From: Deltaproteobacteria bacterium
GTDB taxonomy: Bacteria > Desulfobacterota > Desulfobacteria > Desulfobacterales > Desulfatibacillaceae
Direction of reading: 5' to 3'
DNA: 64,000 bases
NCBI GenBank assembly: GCA_016235345.1
Contig: JACRLG010000007.1
Span: forward strand, 62,001-126,000
How positions within the stretch are numbered: position 1 is the stretch's first letter; each line of letters starts with the position of its first letter. This document shows positions 36,481 to 45,151 of this stretch, in pieces. The translations under genes and the position numbers were made by a program. The notes beneath the pieces were generated by a model. That model ran no database searches. It saw nothing but the letters and a program-made list of their open reading frames with translations, and had not been told where the DNA came from.

Positions 36481-36920
36481 TGCCGGAGGGTTTCGTCATC
36501 GACGCTTCCGTTGTCATGTCGTGGTGTTTCGAGGATGAGGATGACGGCTATTCGACGGCGGTCCTCGAAAGCCTTGCGGAGGTGGAGGCTTTCGCCCCTT
36601 CGGTCTGGGCGCTTGAAGTGGGCAACGTCATTGTTGTGGCGGAAAGGAAAAAGCGCCTTGGCGAGGCTTCCTCGGTTCGCTTTCTCGCGCTTCTGGCGGA
36701 GCTTCCAATAAAGGTGGAAGAGGAGCCCCCAGGGCGGATGCTGAAGGAAATTCTGTCCCTGGCGCGGGCTCACAGGCTTTCCACCTACGACGCATCGTAC
36801 CTGGACCTTGCCATGAGGCTTGGGCTTCCCCTTGCCACCCGTGACGAAGCGCTTATCAGCGCCGCACAATATTGCAGCGTTCCCATCTACGCCCCGGCGG
36901 GGGCATTATCTGATTTTTAA
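36480..36920 (+). CDS. PIN-domain toxin (VapC-like ribonuclease)
   Basis: This 146-residue PIN-domain nuclease is expected to cut RNA when released from its antitoxin. The acidic metal ligands are in place: D8 in FVIDASV, a central Glu in ALEVGN, an Asp in TYDASYLDLA and an Asp in ATRDEAL. Length is normal for VapC. The frame is intact and overlaps its antitoxin, so the module appears functional. Confidence 0.93.
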   Translation: MPEGFVIDASVVMSWCFEDEDDGYSTAVLESLAEVEAFAPSVWALEVGNVIVVAERKKRLGEASSVRFLALLAELPIKVEEEPPGRMLKEILSLARAHRLSTYDASYLDLAMRLGLPLATRDEALISAAQYCSVPIYAPAGALSDF

Positions 36921-36933
36921 GACAGGTCCGAAA

Positions 36934-37572
36934 TTACCGGGACAATCTATTGCCGAAATATTCACCGAAAATTGTTCTCAGCTTATCTTCTTCATATTCT
37001 TTCAGTATGTTACCAGAGGGGACTTCTATGACGTATCCCCGTAGTTTTCCCATTTCCGGGCAGCTTGAATGCGGCGGCACCTCGGCTGCCACAAGCAGTT
37101 TTTTGGAGCCTTCCAGCCATTTTAGCGCACCGAAATTCGGGTCTTCAGGCTCAATGCACACGAAATGTTTTTTAAACGCAGGAAAAGCCTTTTGAGTTAC
37201 ATCATAACTTTCAACTTTTTTTTCGCCGAGCAAATAGACCGTTACATGCCAGTCACCGACAGCGCCTCCGTAGCTTTCGGTTATAAAAAACGCAGATGAA
37301 TCTGCGGACCACTGCATCTCGGCCAGCGTTTCGATTTCTGTATGACCAGTTACAGTCAAATTTTTTCCATCCATTCTGACGCCAAGAGTCACACCGCTTA
37401 TAACTGCAACTTTCCTTTTATCCGGCGAGATCACCTCTATCCGCCTTGCCTTATGCGTTTCTCCATGAAGAAGAGCCGCCTCTTTCGCCCATTCGCCGCT
37501 TTCGCCTGCAAAACTGCGGCAAGTGGTCGATTGGATCAATAATAAGGTTATCAGAAAAAAAATTGCCCTCAA
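36934..37572 (-). CDS. exported protein of unknown function
   Basis: This 212-residue protein begins with a signal peptide (MRAIFFLITLLLIQSTTC then RSFAGES; cleavage likely near residue 23). The rest is beta-rich, with SPDKRKVAVISG, MQWSADSSAFFIT and LKWLEGSKKLLVAAEV, spacing that recalls WD40/TolB-like blades, though too short for a full propeller. It could reach the periplasm. It is convergent with the PIN toxin gene (13 bases apart). No family is recognised. Confidence 0.65.
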   Translation of the reverse strand: MRAIFFLITLLLIQSTTCRSFAGESGEWAKEAALLHGETHKARRIEVISPDKRKVAVISGVTLGVRMDGKNLTVTGHTEIETLAEMQWSADSSAFFITESYGGAVGDWHVTVYLLGEKKVESYDVTQKAFPAFKKHFVCIEPEDPNFGALKWLEGSKKLLVAAEVPPHSSCPEMGKLRGYVIEVPSGNILKEYEEDKLRTIFGEYFGNRLSR

Positions 37573-37705
37573 TGCGATTTCTCCTTATAGGCGTAAAACG
37601 TGCCTTCAAGGATACCTATATAGCAAATGCCATACAAGCAGATTTTTTTTGATGCTGGGAGTTTCTTGCGGAAAATTGTGGACTTGGAAGCCATCGAGCA
37701 AAACA

Positions 37706-37750
37706 GCCCCGGCGACCGGAAACTTCCGGTCGCCGGGGCCTCGTTTTTTT
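37706..37750. terminator. strong two-way intrinsic terminator
   Basis: A 16-bp perfect stem (GCCCCGGCGACCGGAA, 37706-37721, and its complement 37724-37739) is followed by seven T residues on the plus strand (37744-37750) and by CTGTTTTG on the minus strand. It serves the minus-strand oxidoreductase gene ending at 37786. Confidence 0.8.
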
Positions 37751-37785
37751 ACTGCCCACTGCCCGCTGGGGACTGCCGACTGCCT

Positions 37786-39009
37786 CTAAATGTCCAGGCT
37801 GCTCACATGCCCTGCCGCGTCAACCATCTGGACGATGATGCCGCCGAAGGATTTACCGCCTTCCTTTTTTTCGTCGAGCTTCATGATCTTGGGGATCACG
37901 TCCATGAAATCCAGCGGGTTGACGCAGGCTTCGGGCGGAAGGACGCCCTTTTCGGTGATCTTGCCGCGAGCCATGAGAATGGCACCGGCGGCCGCCGGGA
38001 TGCCGGTCCCCTCGCCCAGGGCCTGGCTTTGGGACGCCATGTGGAAGCGGTACTCGCGGTATTCGCCGCCTTTTTTGCCCTTGGCCACCACCGAGCAGCA
38101 ACCGCACTGGGTGGTGAACCCGGTCTTTTTGAGGATTTTTTCCCGCTCCCTGATGATGTAGGCCACCGTGAAGTCGTAGGGCGCAACCATTTTCCCGTTC
38201 ACTTCTACGGGCACCTTGGAGTTCAAGCCTGCGCCGCAAAGATCGCGGGTGAGATCGTAATACTCGTTGGGAAGCACGGTGCCCTTGTTGGTGACCTGGT
38301 TCAGTTTTAGGTAGCGGGGGAGCGTCACCTGCTCCGGGTGGGGGTAGGGGTAAAGCGGTATGTTGTCGCCGATCACCGGAAAGTCGAAGGTCTGGCGAAG
38401 GGCCTTGCCGTCCTCCTCGAAATATTTCACGTAGGTGAGCTTGCCGTTCAAAAACATGGGGATGTCGATGGACATGCAGTGAAAACGGTGCTCCACCACG
38501 CCCGGCCCCTCGAAGGGCTCGCCGCCGTGGGCGTGGAAGATGTCTATGGAGTCCGTCTCGTCCAGGAGTTCCGCCGCCGCGAACTTGGCCAGAAGGTTGG
38601 TGGCGCCGGGGGAGCTTCCCATGCCTATGAGGGCGGTGATTCCGGCGTCCTTGGCCTTTTTGTCCCAGTCCAGGATTTCCAGGGTCACATCCACGTCGTC
38701 GCACACGTCAACGTAGGGGATTTTGCTCTCCAGGACCGCGCTCAAGACCGTTTTTACGCTCTTGTAAAAAGGCCCCACGCAGTTCACCACAACGTCCGAG
38801 CCCGCGATGACCCTTTTTACGCTGGCCACGTCCTCCGCATCCACCGGAACCGCCGAAATCTTCTCCGAGGCAGGCCCCTGCACTATTTCCTTCGCCCGGG
38901 CAAGGTTCCTGTCCCCCACCACGAGGGAGTCGAACTCGTCCAGGGCCGCAAGAGTGCGAACCACCACGCTGCCCACCGCGCCGCAACCGCCCAATACCGT
39001 TACTTTCAT
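37786..39009 (-). CDS. saccharopine dehydrogenase-family oxidoreductase
   Basis: This 407-residue protein has an N-terminal NAD(P)-binding Rossmann fold (VTVLGGCGAVGSVVVRTL, residues 2-19; VVGDRNLARA; DVVVNCVGPF) and the mid-region of saccharopine dehydrogenase/reductase-like enzymes (GITALIGMGSSPGATNLLAKFAA). Homologues include lysine 6-dehydrogenase and carboxynorspermidine dehydrogenase; the substrate is not decidable from sequence. It lies alone on the minus strand, upstream of a short GGCAGT hexamer tract and a terminator. Confidence 0.8.
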   Translation of the reverse strand: MKVTVLGGCGAVGSVVVRTLAALDEFDSLVVGDRNLARAKEIVQGPASEKISAVPVDAEDVASVKRVIAGSDVVVNCVGPFYKSVKTVLSAVLESKIPYVDVCDDVDVTLEILDWDKKAKDAGITALIGMGSSPGATNLLAKFAAAELLDETDSIDIFHAHGGEPFEGPGVVEHRFHCMSIDIPMFLNGKLTYVKYFEEDGKALRQTFDFPVIGDNIPLYPYPHPEQVTLPRYLKLNQVTNKGTVLPNEYYDLTRDLCGAGLNSKVPVEVNGKMVAPYDFTVAYIIREREKILKKTGFTTQCGCCSVVAKGKKGGEYREYRFHMASQSQALGEGTGIPAAAGAILMARGKITEKGVLPPEACVNPLDFMDVIPKIMKLDEKKEGGKSFGGIIVQMVDAAGHVSSLDI

Positions 39010-39125
39010 GTCATCCTCCTTTGGATTATGCGTTCAAGATAAATTTAACTTAGTTCAGGTTATGACGAATTGTCAACAATTATTTTTATCCATTATTTTT
39101 TAATCAGGACGGCACGTTCCCACGC

Positions 39126-39776
39126 TTATTTCAAGTCTTTGAAAAAATTGGATGAAAGCTCGGTGATGATGTCCGCGAAGGTGGATTTGGCGTCCGGGTC
39201 CACGTAGGAGATCACCCGGCTGTTGTGGAGGGAGACCATGCCGTGAAGGAGGCTCCAGGCCTGGATAACTGCGGTCCTGGCCTTGGCGTTATTGATCGGG
39301 CCTTCCATGCCTGCGGATGCTGCCAAGTTCCGGGCCGCGCCTGCGGCGAGCTCCGCCACCTGCATGGAGATTTCCAGCTCCCTGGCGGCAAGGCCTTCCA
39401 GGGGGGTGCCAAGGTAATCGTCGTGCTTGGGGGTGCGGCCCGTGAACATTATCTCGTAGTACACGGGGTTTTCGATGCCGAAACCGACGTAGGCGAAGGC
39501 CGCCGCCCGTCCCTGGGAAAGGGGGTCGCCTGATGAGCCGAGCGCGGTTTCCAGGCGCTCCTTCAATAAGGTGAAGCCCTGGATGACCAGATGGAGGTAG
39601 ATTTCATCCTTGGAGGCGAAAAAGTTGTAGAGGTTGGGCGCACTCATGGAAAGGCGCTTGGCGAGCGCGCGCATGGTGAGGGCCGGGAAGCCGTCGTCGG
39701 CGATCAGGGCAAGGGCTGCCTCAAGAACCCGTGCTCGGATTTTTTCCAGGGCCTCGGGGGAGCGGGGGGGCTTCAT
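39126..39776 (-). CDS. TetR-family transcriptional regulator
   Basis: This 216-residue regulator has a TetR helix-turn-helix at the N-terminus (ALALIADDGFPALTMRALAKRLSMSAPNLYNFFASKDEIY, about residues 20-60) and a larger ligand domain. The start at 39776 overlaps the alpha/beta hydrolase stop by four bases (ATGA), which sets the start and means the two are co-translated. With the hydrolase and the crotonase just upstream, it probably senses an acyl-CoA or lipid. Confidence 0.88.
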   Translation of the reverse strand: MKPPRSPEALEKIRARVLEAALALIADDGFPALTMRALAKRLSMSAPNLYNFFASKDEIYLHLVIQGFTLLKERLETALGSSGDPLSQGRAAAFAYVGFGIENPVYYEIMFTGRTPKHDDYLGTPLEGLAARELEISMQVAELAAGAARNLAASAGMEGPINNAKARTAVIQAWSLLHGMVSLHNSRVISYVDPDAKSTFADIITELSSNFFKDLK

Positions 39777-40954
39777 CCGGCGTTTTCCGTCGAAAGGCTT
39801 TCGGTTCGCTCGATTATCCAAGCGCCGATAAGCGACAGGGCCAGGGGAATGTTTCCTATCTGGCAGTGGTCGGCGGCGTTTTCCGCGCTGGTGAAGACCC
39901 TGCCCGTGAGTGATCGGGCGTTCTTATAGGCCCGCATCTCCTTGTGGAAAAGGGATATCGGTATGAAATGGTCGCTGGTTCCGGCCAGAAGAAGAACGTC
40001 CTGGGTGACTTTTTCCGAAAACGGGCGGGTGTTGTAGCGTTTTGCCGCGTGGAACACGGCGGAAGGGCGGTCTATCCCGAAAACCCCCATGCCCCGGTCC
40101 ATGCCCCAGGCGGTGAAGGAGTCGCGCGCGGCTTTTTTGAGGGCGATTTTATCCAGAAGCCCATCGGCGTGAAGGCCGGAGAGAAGCCTTATTCCGGTTC
40201 CGAGAAGGGGTCCGCGAGCCCCGGAAAGCACCCGGAAAAAGTCGTGGATCACGTCCCAGGCCACAACCCGTTTGATTCGCGGCGAAAAGGCCGCTGCCCT
40301 CATGGCCAGGTAGCCGCCCAGGGAGAGCCCCACCAGGGTGACGCCGTCGAGTTTGAAGTGGTCCAGAACCGCGTTCACCGGCCTTTCCCACTCGTGGGTC
40401 ATGGGAATTTTCTGGAGCCCCAGAACCTCGCCCTGGCCGGGTCCCTCGAAGAGGATGACCTCAAAACCCGCCTTTCGCGCCACGTCCGCAGAGGGGTAGA
40501 GTTCCTCCTTGGCGGAATCGAAGCCGCCGTGCAGCACCAGCACCCCCCTTGAACCGGAGGCTGGGGCCGGGAGCCTCCACGCGGGAAGAAAGCCCTTTTC
40601 GTAGGGAACCCTGTGCTCGGAAACGAGCCCCTGGTCAAATTCATCCTTTGCGTAAATCCGGAAAAGCTCCATGGCCTTATTGAACGCGACCTCCTTTTCC
40701 GGGTCGGAAAAGGGCATGAAAAATTCGGCTGACCTGTAATATCCGCTGGCGTTCAAAAGCCGCCCTTGGGCCTCCGCCTTTTCCGCCATGAGCAGAAATT
40801 GCGTTTTCCAGTCGGAAAGGGTGGCTATGCGCCCCGCAGCCTCAGAGACATCCCCGAAATCCCCGCCGCCCATGAGGCACAGCCGGTTCATCTGGAAGTT
40901 GAAATTGGTGTCGGCATGAAAGCGCCGGGTGCCCGTGGAAAAGGTGAAATCCAT
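39773..40954 (-). CDS. alpha/beta hydrolase
   Basis: This 393-residue serine hydrolase has the nucleophile elbow GLSLGGY (VTLVGLSLGGYLAMRAA), an oxyanion-hole region VLVLHGGFDSAKEE and a C-terminal acid/His region (LLAGTSDHFIP, ENAADHCQIG). The roughly 110-residue N-terminal helical part resembles FrsA/dihydropseudooxynicotine-hydrolase-type proteins. Substrate unknown. Ten bases after the crotonase stop; co-translated with the TetR gene. Confidence 0.82.
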   Translation of the reverse strand: MDFTFSTGTRRFHADTNFNFQMNRLCLMGGGDFGDVSEAAGRIATLSDWKTQFLLMAEKAEAQGRLLNASGYYRSAEFFMPFSDPEKEVAFNKAMELFRIYAKDEFDQGLVSEHRVPYEKGFLPAWRLPAPASGSRGVLVLHGGFDSAKEELYPSADVARKAGFEVILFEGPGQGEVLGLQKIPMTHEWERPVNAVLDHFKLDGVTLVGLSLGGYLAMRAAAFSPRIKRVVAWDVIHDFFRVLSGARGPLLGTGIRLLSGLHADGLLDKIALKKAARDSFTAWGMDRGMGVFGIDRPSAVFHAAKRYNTRPFSEKVTQDVLLLAGTSDHFIPISLFHKEMRAYKNARSLTGRVFTSAENAADHCQIGNIPLALSLIGAWIIERTESLSTENAG

Positions 40955-40964
40955 GTTGAGCGCC

Positions 40965-41768
40965 TCATTTTCCCTGGTAGCGGGGTTCGCGTTTTTCCTT
41001 GAAGGCCCGTGGGCCTTCCTTTGCGTCCTCGCTCATGAAAACCGGGATGCCAAGCTCCACCTCCTTGGCCAGGGCTTCCTTAATACTCAGGTTCAGGCCC
41101 TTCAAAACGCTTTTCTTGATGGCGGAAACGGCCAGCGGCCCGTTTTTGGCGATCACCCCCGCCACCCTGAGGGCCTCGTCCATCACCTTGCCCTTTTCCA
41201 CCACCCGGTTGACAAAGCCCATCGAAAGGGCCTCTTTTGCGTCCATCAACTCGCCGGTGAGCAAAAGCTCCATGGCCTTGGCGTAGGGAATCTGGCGGGG
41301 CAGGCGCACGGTGGAGCCCATCATGGGAAAGACCGCCCATTTCACTTCTTGGAGGCCGAACTTGGCGTCTTCGGAGGCTATGCGGATGTCCATGTTGTAG
41401 AGCATCTCCATGCCGCCGGCTATGGCGTAGCCGTTGATGGCCGCCACGATGGGCTTGTAAATGGAAAGCTCGCGCAGAAAGGCGTTCTGGAGGATGCCGG
41501 GGTTCTTGGCCACAGCGTGGTCGGCCTCGGTTTCGGGCTTACGGGCGCCTGTGATCAGCGGTATCAGCCGCGCCAGGTCCGCGCCGGTGCAGAAGGCCTG
41601 CTCGCCCGCGCCGGTGATAACCGCGCAGCGCATTTCCGGGTCGCTGCGGTAGTCCCGCCATGCCTCGTCCAGGGCCACTGCGGTTTCGGGATCTATGGAA
41701 TTGCGGGCTTCGGGGCGGTTAAGCGTGATTATGGCCAAATGGTCTTTTTTTTCGTAGATGAGGGCCAT
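40965..41768 (-). CDS. enoyl-CoA hydratase/isomerase (crotonase) family protein
   Basis: This 267-residue crotonase-fold protein binds CoA thioesters. AFCTGADLARL and GYAIAGGMEMLYNMDIRIA form the oxyanion hole. A Glu in GMEML (near residue 117) and another in LQEVKWA (near 137) are candidates for the two catalytic glutamates of hydratases. It is the first gene of a three-gene unit with the alpha/beta hydrolase and TetR regulator, pointing to acyl-CoA turnover. Confidence 0.88.
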   Translation of the reverse strand: MALIYEKKDHLAIITLNRPEARNSIDPETAVALDEAWRDYRSDPEMRCAVITGAGEQAFCTGADLARLIPLITGARKPETEADHAVAKNPGILQNAFLRELSIYKPIVAAINGYAIAGGMEMLYNMDIRIASEDAKFGLQEVKWAVFPMMGSTVRLPRQIPYAKAMELLLTGELMDAKEALSMGFVNRVVEKGKVMDEALRVAGVIAKNGPLAVSAIKKSVLKGLNLSIKEALAKEVELGIPVFMSEDAKEGPRAFKEKREPRYQGK

Positions 41769-41829
41769 GATTTGTCCGTTCGATATTGTCGGTCAGTAAT
41801 ATGGTGGCCCGGAGGCGCCGACTTTTGGG

Positions 41830-42489
41830 TCAGTGCCGGGTGGGGCCTTTTTTGGAGTGGTCGTGGGGTGTTTGCGGCGCGGGTTTCTGCTGGCGCTCCC
41901 TTACCTGGCGTACGAGGAATTCCGCCAGGGTGAGGCCCGCCTCCCTGGCCTGCTTTTTTTGGAGTTCAAGGTTGTAGACGGTTATCAATTCAGGCGGAAC
42001 CGTGATTCCGAATTCCTTGAAAAAGGCGTCTTTCAGCTTTTTGAGGGTGGGCTCCGGTTCCGAGACAACGCTTCGCAAAAGTTCTATCTTGCTCTTGCCG
42101 TCAGCCACGCGCACGCCGGCCTTGATAAGGCTTTTCTTGCGCATTTCGGCCCGGAAAAAGGCGATGAGGGCCGCCGAAGGGCGTTCGCCCCGCTTTTCCT
42201 CGAAAAGTTTGGTGAGTTTTTCAACTGAAGGATCGGTTCCCGATACCACGGAGCGCACCAGATCAAGGGCGGATTCGCCCACCGTGCGGGAGAGCAGGTC
42301 GCGGCGCTCTTCCTTTTTTCTAAGCTCTTTTCTGAAGAAATCTATTAGGTTATCGTCCGCCCGCTGTCCGAACTCCTCCATGACGGTCTTGTGAAGGACC
42401 GCCACCGTGGGGTTGTCCTGGGATACCACGGACATTACCAGGGCGATCTTCATTTTTTCGATTACATCTGACGCATGTCTTTTCTGCAT
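41830..42489 (-). CDS. protein of three 60-residue repeats, unknown function
   Basis: This 219-residue protein consists of three copies of a 60-residue unit with no indels: VVS at 21-23, 81-83 and 141-143; Gly at 41, 101 and 161; FF/FF/VY at 51, 111 and 171; Lys-Lys at 58-59, 118-119 and 178-179. Each unit reads roughly as helix, VVS-x3-P-[ST]-[VL], helix, G, helix with LI-x-FFR-x-E-[LM]-RKK. This suggests three small helical domains, possibly nucleic-acid-binding given the basic third helix. The tail (residues 195-219) is Gln/Pro/His-rich. I do not recognise a family. The start at 42489 lacks a strong ribosome site; 42528 and 42453 are alternatives. Confidence 0.7.
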   Translation of the reverse strand: MQKRHASDVIEKMKIALVMSVVSQDNPTVAVLHKTVMEEFGQRADDNLIDFFRKELRKKEERRDLLSRTVGESALDLVRSVVSGTDPSVEKLTKLFEEKRGERPSAALIAFFRAEMRKKSLIKAGVRVADGKSKIELLRSVVSEPEPTLKKLKDAFFKEFGITVPPELITVYNLELQKKQAREAGLTLAEFLVRQVRERQQKPAPQTPHDHSKKGPTRH

Positions 42490-42663
42490 GGCGCAGTCCG
42501 GAAATGTGAGATTGGGCACATTTCGCATTATACGCAAAAAAATGTAAATGTCCAAACAAAACAGAAGGTCACAAAGGGGGAAAATAAAAAACAGGCGAAA
42601 AATCAATAAAAAACCCGGCATGGGGGGATGCCGGGCCAAAACCAACCGATTTTTATATGAAAA

Positions 42664-43575
42664 TCATCTCAGGATGAGGTCGAATGAGGAAACGGTCCTT
42701 GCCGGGTGGTAGGAACGCTTTGCCTGGGCAAGACCCGGTTCGCCCATGTCGCTTTCCTTGTTTATGAAGGAAAAGTCCGAAAACAGGCGTTTTGCGCATT
42801 CCCTGTCAAAATACTGGTACAGGCCCTTTACCGAGGCGAAGGCCTTTTCAAAGTTCAAGGTTCCCATGTCGCCGGTGAGCCTTGAGGAGAGCCCGAAGGC
42901 GGAAACGGTTCCGTTGATGCGGAGGATCAGCCCGCGCCAGCCGGTGGAGTAAAGGTTGCGTATGGCGTTTTCGGCGGCGTTGCGCTCGCAGGAGATGTCG
43001 GAATCCATGATGCGGTTGCAGTCGCGCTCCGCGCACCATTCATCCAGAAAATTGAGGCAGTCGTCGGCGTCGTCCGGGGCCATCTCCGTTACCACGACCT
43101 CGTCGCCTAAGGAGTGGGCCTTCTCGAACTGCTTTATGAGGTTCCTCTTTTTATGGTAGCGGTCGCCAGCAAGTTCGGCCAGATCAGTCCGGTTGTAGAC
43201 GTAGTCGCTGAAACCTGGCTGGGGCAGAATCTCGAAATGGCGGCCCACCTCGCCTGCCCCGTGACGGTTGATGTAATCCTCCGGCACGAACCAGTATTTT
43301 TCATGCCCGGCGTCTTTGGCCAACAGGGCCAGCTCGGCGGGGGAAAACTCCCTTTCGGGCGAGACGGGAAGGATCAGGTGGCGATCTCCGGGCGTTTTTT
43401 GGTACTCTGCGGCTATGATGAGCGAGTTGTCGATGATGGCCGCGTACGGGGCGTAAGCGCAAGTCTGCCACGCGATGATGGAGGGAAGGCTGTAGGTGCA
43501 AAGCTCGTATCTCTGGTTTTTGAAAAACGGCGCAAGGCGCTTGTAATCATCGGGTGTTACGGGAAAAAAATCCAT
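42664..43575 (-). CDS. DUF2156 (phosphatidylglycerol lysyltransferase C-terminal-like) protein
   Basis: This 303-residue protein fits the soluble DUF2156 type: paired GNAT-like domains as in the C-terminus of MprF, but without the membrane flippase. Recognisable parts are the N-terminal ELCTYSLPSIIAWQ, the central YHKKRNLIKQFEKAH and the C-terminal FEKAFASVKGLYQYFDRECAKRLF...FINKESDMGEPGLAQAKRSYHPAR. Many such proteins are thought to transfer an aminoacyl group, but the function is unproven. It stands alone between the repeat protein and a family 1 element. Confidence 0.8.
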   Translation of the reverse strand: MDFFPVTPDDYKRLAPFFKNQRYELCTYSLPSIIAWQTCAYAPYAAIIDNSLIIAAEYQKTPGDRHLILPVSPEREFSPAELALLAKDAGHEKYWFVPEDYINRHGAGEVGRHFEILPQPGFSDYVYNRTDLAELAGDRYHKKRNLIKQFEKAHSLGDEVVVTEMAPDDADDCLNFLDEWCAERDCNRIMDSDISCERNAAENAIRNLYSTGWRGLILRINGTVSAFGLSSRLTGDMGTLNFEKAFASVKGLYQYFDRECAKRLFSDFSFINKESDMGEPGLAQAKRSYHPARTVSSFDLILR

Positions 43576-43616
43576 TTATGAATGCCTGCCAATCTTGTTG
43601 TTGAATCAAAGGACCG

Positions 43617-43827
43617 GCTGTTAACAGCCTGTCTAAAAACGCGAATTGCTGTGTCGTGCTTCAAAGCCAATTCCGTCGTGTACGAACATTCTGCTTTAGC
43701 CCAAGAACTCTGCGATTTCTTGGGCAGGTCGCTTACTCATTGCCTTTTCGCGTTCCTGGCATTTCATCGCCAATATTAAGGCTGGTATCCAGGCTTTGCA
43801 TACAGCCTTTTTAAACAGACTGTTAAG
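43617..43827. repeat. family 1 palindromic element, copy 3 (long form)
   Basis: 211 bp with terminal arms GTTAACAGCCTGTCTAAAAA and the complementary CAGACTGTTAAG. The right arm supplies the TAA stop of the GNAT gene (43823-43825). The centre contains CCCAAGAA and TTCTTGGG as in copy 1. The right half carries TTCATCGCCAATATT as in copy 6. Confidence 0.85.
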
Positions 43828-44266
43828 ATCGCAACCTCATGGCGACTGCGCCCTGCATGGGGAAAAATCCCAGCCTGTCGTACAAAACTTCCGTGCCTCG
43901 CTCGGCCACAAGGGCTATCCAGCCGATGCCGTCTCCGGTCAGCCGGTCGAGGACGGCACTTATCAGCATGGACGCCACGCCGCGATGCCTCTGTGCGCCC
44001 GTTACCGTTACGTCCTGGATATAGGCGTCGCTGGCGCGATCCGAAATGGCGCGGGCCATGCCCACAATGCGCCCGTCAATGACTGCGGCTGCGAAGCAGT
44101 GGCTTCCGGCCACCAGCTTTTTTACGAGTCCCGCGCTGTCAGCGCCCGGCTCCCACCAGCCCGCTTCTATGTAGAGCGAGATGATCCCGCTCACTTCTTC
44201 GTCGGTGGGTTGTGCCAGAAAAACCACCCGAATTTCTTCCGGGCCTGGTGTCAAGTTTTGGTCCAT
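43823..44266 (-). CDS. GNAT-family N-acetyltransferase
   Basis: This 147-residue acetyl-CoA-dependent transferase has acetyl-CoA-binding motif A (VTVTGAQRHRGVASMLISAVLDRL, R/Q-x-x-G-x-G/A form) and a C-terminal LYDRLGFFPMQ strand-helix. The substrate is unknown. The ATG at 44266 has ACAGG upstream; a longer frame has no ribosome site. The stop codon lies within the arm of a family 1 repeat. Confidence 0.85.
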   Translation of the reverse strand: MDQNLTPGPEEIRVVFLAQPTDEEVSGIISLYIEAGWWEPGADSAGLVKKLVAGSHCFAAAVIDGRIVGMARAISDRASDAYIQDVTVTGAQRHRGVASMLISAVLDRLTGDGIGWIALVAERGTEVLYDRLGFFPMQGAVAMRLRS

Positions 44267-44391
44267 TGTCAAACCTGTCAAGGGGTTGGCGAAAAAAAAG
44301 GCGGCGACCCTTTTACGTATGGGGTCGCCGTCATGGTCTATCTGGCGCAATACAAACCGTAAAAGGCCCCAAAACATTCTTATTGCACCGT

Positions 44392-44516
44392 CCAGGCGGG
44401 CTGAAAGAGATGAGCTGCAAGGAAGGCGAGCAGCGCGGGAAGGACGCGTACTAAAAGTACGCGACGCGCCGCCATGCGAAGGCTGACACTTAAGATCGCT
44501 CTTTCAGTCAGCCTGG
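44392..44516. repeat. family 1 variant element, copy 4
   Basis: 125 bp. Arms CCAGGCGGGCTGAAAG and its near-complement CTTTCAGTCAGCCTGG. Inner part GATGAGCTGCAAGG and centre GTACTAAAAGTAC. The TGA stop of the next minus-strand gene (44504-44506) lies in its right arm. A GCTGAAAG sub-type, related to copies 8 and 9. Confidence 0.8.
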
Positions 44517-45061
44517 AAGATTCCAAAAGGCCACTTTTCCTCCTTATCCGCCCTTGCGAAACCGGCGGTGGGGCCTTCCAGCAGAAAGCCTAAGGGCGTA
44601 TGGCGGAAAGGGCCGTAAACGCCGATTCCGAGATAGATGCCCTCATCCACCTTGCGGACTTCATCTTCCATGCCCACCCATCCGCACAGTGAGTTGTAGA
44701 CCACGTAGGTCAGGCGGAAGGACTTTTTGCCATCCCAGCGCGAGGGTGCGAGGTCCGTTTTCATGCGGAACTTGCGGACGATTTTCCCCTTGCGGAAAAA
44801 CATGTTGTAGCCGTGGCCACGGTCATCCCCAACTGGGGTGAAGGCCTTTCCCAGCCAGAATCCGTTTCCTGGGTTGTTCAGAACCGCAAGGTTGAAGGCC
44901 CCGAAAAAAGGACAGCCCTGGTCCAGGAGGGTGGCCCGGTACTCGCCTTTCATCTCGGAAAAATCCGGGGCGGAAAGCGTCCCGAAAAAGCTGCGCAGTT
45001 CATCCGGGGTCCGGCTCTGAAGCATTCGGACCGTTGCGAAGTGCGAAGTGGCAAGGCTCAT
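44504..45061 (-). CDS. protein of unknown function
   Basis: This 185-residue soluble protein starts at MSLATSHF, with AAGGAGA just upstream. It contains a GNGFWLGKAFTP segment and a second block GKIVRKFRMKTDLAPSRWDGKKSFRLTYVVYNS, reminiscent of GXWXG/DUF4334-type lipocalin-like proteins; the match is too weak to assign. Ending is GFLLEGPTAGF. It follows the 2-hydroxyacyl-CoA dehydratase-type gene 90 bases downstream and may be co-transcribed. Confidence 0.65.
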   Translation of the reverse strand: MSLATSHFATVRMLQSRTPDELRSFFGTLSAPDFSEMKGEYRATLLDQGCPFFGAFNLAVLNNPGNGFWLGKAFTPVGDDRGHGYNMFFRKGKIVRKFRMKTDLAPSRWDGKKSFRLTYVVYNSLCGWVGMEDEVRKVDEGIYLGIGVYGPFRHTPLGFLLEGPTAGFARADKEEKWPFGIFQAD

Positions 45062-45151
45062 GGCTTCTCCTTTACAGAGGCGCAATTTCAATAACATGTT
45101 GATTGGAGTATCGATTGATTCTTTCACTGCCGACTGCCCACTGCCGACCGC

